Assembly (NCBI GenBank): GCA_946623295.1
Contig: CAMOQY010000087.1
Coordinates: 1 to 6,240 of the forward strand
Reading direction: 5' to 3'
Length of the DNA stretch: 6,240 bases
Source: an uncultured Lachnospiraceae bacterium
GTDB lineage: Bacteria > Bacillota > Clostridia > Lachnospirales > Lachnospiraceae
Part shown: positions 3,925-6,240 of the stretch, one piece after another
How positions within the stretch are numbered: position 1 is the stretch's first letter
Layout: the number at the start of each line of letters is the position of its first letter
Notes under the pieces: model-generated
The model's database searches: none
What the model was told of the DNA's origin: nothing
What the model saw: the letters and a program-made list of their open reading frames with translations, nothing else
Position numbers and translations under genes: made by a program

Positions 3925-6240
3925 GGCTGCCTGCTTTTCAGGCGTTTCCGGCGTCGGTTCTACGGAGCTCTCAGCCGCGGGAGTGGTAACCTTGGTCGCA
4001 GGGCTGTTTTCGGAAGGCTCAGCCGTATCCGTTCCGGCCTTGCGGCTCACCACTTCGTACTCGGTCTCGGGCGTAAGACCCGTGAAGGTCACCTTTCCGT
4101 CGGGACCGGGCTTGACCCAAGTCTTTCCGCCGTCGATGCTGTATTCCTTATCTGCATCCGCGGGATCGACGACTACGGTCGTGGAATCCTTGGCATAGGC
4201 ATTGGGAGCATCCTCAGGGGCTTCCTGCCTGGACTTATCCGTGGTAACGGCAGTCGGTTCGCTTGCCGGGCTCGGATTGACTCCGGGGCCTCCGGGTCTG
4301 CGGGCGATTATCTCGTACTCGGTTCCGGGCTCGAGTCCTTCTATGGTGACGGTCTTCTCTCCGTCCTCAGGGCTGATCCAGGTCTTTCCGTCATCAATAC
4401 TGATCTGCAGTCCGTCAGGCGTGCTCACGGTAATGCTGTCCTCGGTCTTGGAGATGACCTTCGGTGCAGGAGGCGCTATCTGATCGGTATTGCCCTTGTT
4501 ACCGTCATCGCTCTGATCGTTCTTTGTTACGACGTCGCTGTACGCGATCGCATATGTCGAGAACAGATCGGTGGTGAAGGTTATGACGTACTCTCTGCTG
4601 GTCGCAAGTACCTCGCCGGCTCCGCCGTGTACGCGGATCACGTAGAAGGTCCTTACGGTGTTGGGATCGTTGGTCCTGAGCTCCTCGGGCACGGTCACTG
4701 TTACCGTGATCATGCTGCCTCTGGTGCTGTCAAGCCTGATCTCCGCGCTGTCGCCTACCTTCTTGTAAAGCGACAGGTCAAGGTAAACAGGTACGCGGGC
4801 ATTTCTGGCTCTGCCGCGTGCGGTCTCCTCCGAGATCGTCTTGTCCTCTGCAGGAGCAGAAGAAGTTATATCGGTAAGCTTGAGGTAAACTACCGCGGTA
4901 TCTCCGTAGAGTATGTCGTGCAGTTCGTCCTCTGTGCAGAGCGCTCTGGCGAGCTCATCGGTAAGACCTTCAACCTTAGTCTCGGGAACTCCCTCACCGA
5001 TCTGGACATCGGTGGTGAGCTTACCGGTGGTGGTGCTTGCCTTGGTGCTTCCGCTGGGTTCGGACGGGTTCTGGGTATCGGTCTCGGCCTTGCGGCTGAT
5101 GATCTCATACTCGGTAGCAGGAGTCAGTCCGTCAAACGTAACTGTATCCTCGCCATCATCCGGCTTCTTCCAGGTATTGCCGCCATCGATAGAGTACTCT
5201 TCTCCGGGCTTGGCGTCTACGGTGACGCTGACCGGCGATACGCCGTCTACTTCAGGCGCGTCGGAAGCATCCTGCTCTTCCTTAGGGGTGGTGACCCTCG
5301 CGGGCTCGGATGCCGGTGAAGGCTTCTGAGTATCGGTCTCGGCCTTGCGGCTAATGACCTCATACTCGGTAGCAGGAGTCAGTCCGTCAAAGGTGACATA
5401 ATCATCTCCATCATCCGGCTTGACCCAGGTATTTCCGCCGTCGATACTGTACTCCTCATCAGGCTTTGCGGGTCTGACCGTTACGGTGTTAGGGCTGGGC
5501 TCGGCGTTTGGAGTCTCGGCCTTTGCATCAGGAGTTTCAGGCGCGGTCTGGTCAGCCTTGCCGATCGACACTGCCACGGTTCCGCCATCGGCGTCTTTGT
5601 GGTTGTCATCAGCGATGTATCTGTAGTGAACCGTGTAGTCACCGACTTCTGTCGCCTTCGGGATCTCCGTGCTCCAGGTGGTGCCGTCGAGACTGTACTC
5701 GATCGTTCCGCCGTTGGTGCTGCCCGGATTCACGAGCGACTGAGGCGAACCGGTGTAGTCGGTCGCAGCAGGTGTCGGAGCCGTAGTCGTCTGGTCGGCC
5801 TTTGCGATATTCACCGTGATCGGGCCGTCAGTGAAGTCCTCATGATTCTCATCGCCAACGTACTTCGTGATCACATTGTAATCTCCGGCGTCGGTTCCGG
5901 CAGGGATCTCGTCGCTCCAGGTGGTGCCGCCGTCAATGCTGTACTCGATGCCGGTGTAGCCGACAGGAAGCTCGGTCGGAGGAACAATGAGATCCTGTTC
6001 GGACTCGTTGTAGATCAGGCCATCCTTGCCGGTTGGCTTCTGGGCGTCGGTCAGGCTGTCGGCCGAGAACTGCCAGGTTGCGGTGTAAACAGCGTCTGCC
6101 GTTACCGTTGCGGCGACTGCAGGGCTCCATGCCTTGAACACGTAACCGGTTCTTTCGGGTGCGGTGAAGCCAGGTGTCGCAAGTCCGGTAAGTACGTTGT
6201 CAAATACCTTGTCAGCAAAGACGTCTGCTCCGTCTACGCC
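3646..6240 (-). CDS. Modular surface protein with Asp-box/Fn3-like repeats and C-terminal membrane tail (5'-partial)
   Basis: The frame is open from the TAA at 3646-3648 through the right edge, giving 864 residues with no N-terminus or signal peptide in view. A GTG at 6139-6141 is an internal Val codon in a conserved GYVFKAW motif and not a start. Fragment residues: 1-56 end of an InlB B-repeat-like module (RTGYVFKAW ... YTATW); 76-231 two MBG-like modules; 242-406 two near-identical Fn3-like modules; 407-570 an unassigned beta-rich domain; 589-755 two more Fn3-like modules; 756-771 a Pro/Glu/Thr linker; 773-864 a hydrophobic tail with about three membrane spans. No LPxTG sorting signal is present. 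The protein is acidic and Thr/Ser/Pro-rich with a single Cys in the part seen. It is probably a secreted, membrane-tethered adhesin- or S-layer-like protein. The ligand is unknown, and no catalytic domain is visible in this fragment. Confidence 0.88.
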   Translation of the reverse strand, partial: GVDGADVFADKVFDNVLTGLATPGFTAPERTGYVFKAWSPAVAATVTADAVYTATWQFSADSLTDAQKPTGKDGLIYNESEQDLIVPPTELPVGYTGIEYSIDGGTTWSDEIPAGTDAGDYNVITKYVGDENHEDFTDGPITVNIAKADQTTTAPTPAATDYTGSPQSLVNPGSTNGGTIEYSLDGTTWSTEIPKATEVGDYTVHYRYIADDNHKDADGGTVAVSIGKADQTAPETPDAKAETPNAEPSPNTVTVRPAKPDEEYSIDGGNTWVKPDDGDDYVTFDGLTPATEYEVISRKAETDTQKPSPASEPARVTTPKEEQDASDAPEVDGVSPVSVTVDAKPGEEYSIDGGNTWKKPDDGEDTVTFDGLTPATEYEIISRKAETDTQNPSEPSGSTKASTTTGKLTTDVQIGEGVPETKVEGLTDELARALCTEDELHDILYGDTAVVYLKLTDITSSAPAEDKTISEETARGRARNARVPVYLDLSLYKKVGDSAEIRLDSTRGSMITVTVTVPEELRTNDPNTVRTFYVIRVHGGAGEVLATSREYVITFTTDLFSTYAIAYSDVVTKNDQSDDGNKGNTDQIAPPAPKVISKTEDSITVSTPDGLQISIDDGKTWISPEDGEKTVTIEGLEPGTEYEIIARRPGGPGVNPSPASEPTAVTTDKSRQEAPEDAPNAYAKDSTTVVVDPADADKEYSIDGGKTWVKPGPDGKVTFTGLTPETEYEVVSRKAGTDTAEPSENSPATKVTTPAAESSVEPTPETPEKQAAGWALLNLILAAGTILAAVWIMIRRKNEEFGKFRKFVGLIPALAAAVTFFLTQDLSKPMQIVDVWTILMAVYLAVFGLITFFTRRKEDNSNNQ
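3976..4476 (-). repeat. C-terminal pair of Fn3-like modules (C and D) with Asp-box motifs
   Basis: Module C (4225-4476) and module D (3976-4224) share the pattern beta strand, SIDxGKTW, a Pro/Asp/Gly-rich turn, KVTF or TVTI, GLxPxTEYE, then R(R/K) and a Thr-rich end (AVTT or KVTT). The period is about 87 codons. C carries SIDDGKTW and D carries SIDGGKTW, both exact Asp-boxes. They are clearly more diverged from each other than modules A and B are, which suggests an older duplication. Confidence 0.8.
4531..5022 (-). other. Central unassigned domain between the two Fn3-like pairs
   Basis: This stretch of about 164 residues contains no copy of the repeat. It starts LTTDVQIGEGVPET and has a helical ELARALCTEDELHDIL segment with the only Cys of the fragment. 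It continues through beta strands (VYLKLTDITS, VPVYLDLSLYKKVG, MITVTVTVPEELR, TFYVIRVHGG) and ends FTTDLFSTYAIAYSD. The ending resembles segments seen near the C-termini of many clostridial surface proteins, where a domain of this type precedes the membrane or wall anchor. I cannot name a family. Confidence 0.6.
5023..5517 (-). repeat. Near-identical tandem Fn3-like modules A and B
   Basis: Module A (5272-5517) and module B (5023-5271) repeat with an 85-codon (255-bp) period. Both contain EYSIDGGNTW, a KPDDG turn, VTFDGLTPATEYE, ISRKAETDTQ and a PS-rich end. At the DNA level, 33 consecutive bases are identical (5104-5136 and 5359-5391), and flanking stretches match closely. Identity that includes synonymous sites points to recent duplication or gene conversion. 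The central part is conserved while the N-terminal strands of the two modules differ. Confidence 0.88.
5548..6015 (-). repeat. Two MBG-like beta-sandwich modules
   Basis: The modules at 5791-6015 and 5548-5790 share the order YTG, then (I)EYS(I/L)DG(G)TTW, S(D/T)EIP, T(D/E)(A/V)GDY(N/T)V, KY or RY, GDENH or DDNH, and end in I(A/G)KADQ. This YTG-to-KAD pattern is typical of the MBG-type Ig-like modules of bacterial surface proteins, which act as spacers or stalks. The first carries an exact Asp-box (SIDGGTTW); the second has it shortened by one residue (SLDGTTW). Confidence 0.75.
6073..6240 (-). other. C-terminal part of an InlB B-repeat-like module at the window edge
   Basis: The 56 in-frame residues end FTAPERTGYVFKAWSP, VAATVTADAVYTATW. 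That is the hallmark end of B-repeat (Listeria-Bacteroides repeat) modules: aromatic GY-x-F-x-x-W, then a T-rich stretch, then Y-T-A-x-W. More copies may lie beyond the edge, as these usually occur in series. Confidence 0.7.

Noticed and set aside
3643..5319. Plus-strand open frame of 558 codons opening like a lipoprotein signal peptide (hydrophobic stretch then LSSC)
   Set aside because: It lies wholly antisense to the surface-protein gene, starts at TTG without a good ribosome binding site, and its apparent signal peptide is the complement of the codons for the charged C-terminus. Its Gly/Leu/Arg-rich composition follows from the repeats on the other strand.
3976..5517. Sialidase or other BNR/Asp-box beta-propeller enzyme
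   Set aside because: Asp-boxes are present, but the surrounding residues follow Fn3/Ig-like strand patterns with Thr-rich linkers, and no sialidase catalytic residues or propeller blades are seen.
6139..6141. GTG as the start of the surface protein
   Set aside because: The frame stays open for all 33 codons to the window edge, and the residues before it complete a B-repeat motif (RTGYVFKAW), so the codon is an internal Val.

Overview
All supported genes lie on the minus strand, so biological order runs from the right edge to the left edge. The window looks chromosomal and comes from an anaerobic Gram-positive, most likely a Clostridia of the Lachnospiraceae type. The reasons are strong GGAG-type ribosome binding sites, a sigma-A-like promoter, an oxygen-sensitive radical-SAM NrdG-like activase, a protein matching a family I recall from Lachnospiraceae (DUF3881), and a mosaic surface protein of the kind common in gut and rumen Clostridia. 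Base composition is moderate, a little above half G+C by eye. No RNA gene, CRISPR array, transposon or phage gene was seen.

Region 1 (6240 down to 3646) is the C-terminal 864 codons of a large secreted, membrane-anchored surface protein; its 5' end lies beyond the right edge. In order it shows the end of an InlB B-repeat-like module, two MBG-like modules, two near-identical fibronectin-III-like modules, a central unassigned beta-rich domain, two more fibronectin-III-like modules, a Pro/Thr/Glu-rich linker and a three-helix hydrophobic tail. Five modules carry a perfect Asp-box motif (S-x-D-x-G-x-T-W) and a sixth carries a shortened one. A hairpin terminator follows the stop codon.

Region 2 (3645 down to 3453) holds that terminator and a near-consensus promoter (TTGCGT, 17 bp, TATAAT) with a very short leader.

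Region 3 (3452 down to 82) is a tightly packed four-gene operon: telA, xpaC, an nrdG-like radical-SAM activase and a DUF3881 gene. The intergenic gaps are 1, 11 and 2 bp. TelA and XpaC are a known pair linked to tellurite and cell-envelope stress resistance. Their coupling to the activase and the DUF3881 gene is the most interesting contextual point. A hairpin at positions 2-23 closes the window and may be a terminator, but the sequence beyond the left edge is needed to tell.

I found no clear sign of a wholly undescribed system. The best leads are the Asp-box/Fn3 modular architecture with its non-sortase anchor, and the operon link between TelA/XpaC, a radical-SAM activase and a domain of unknown function.
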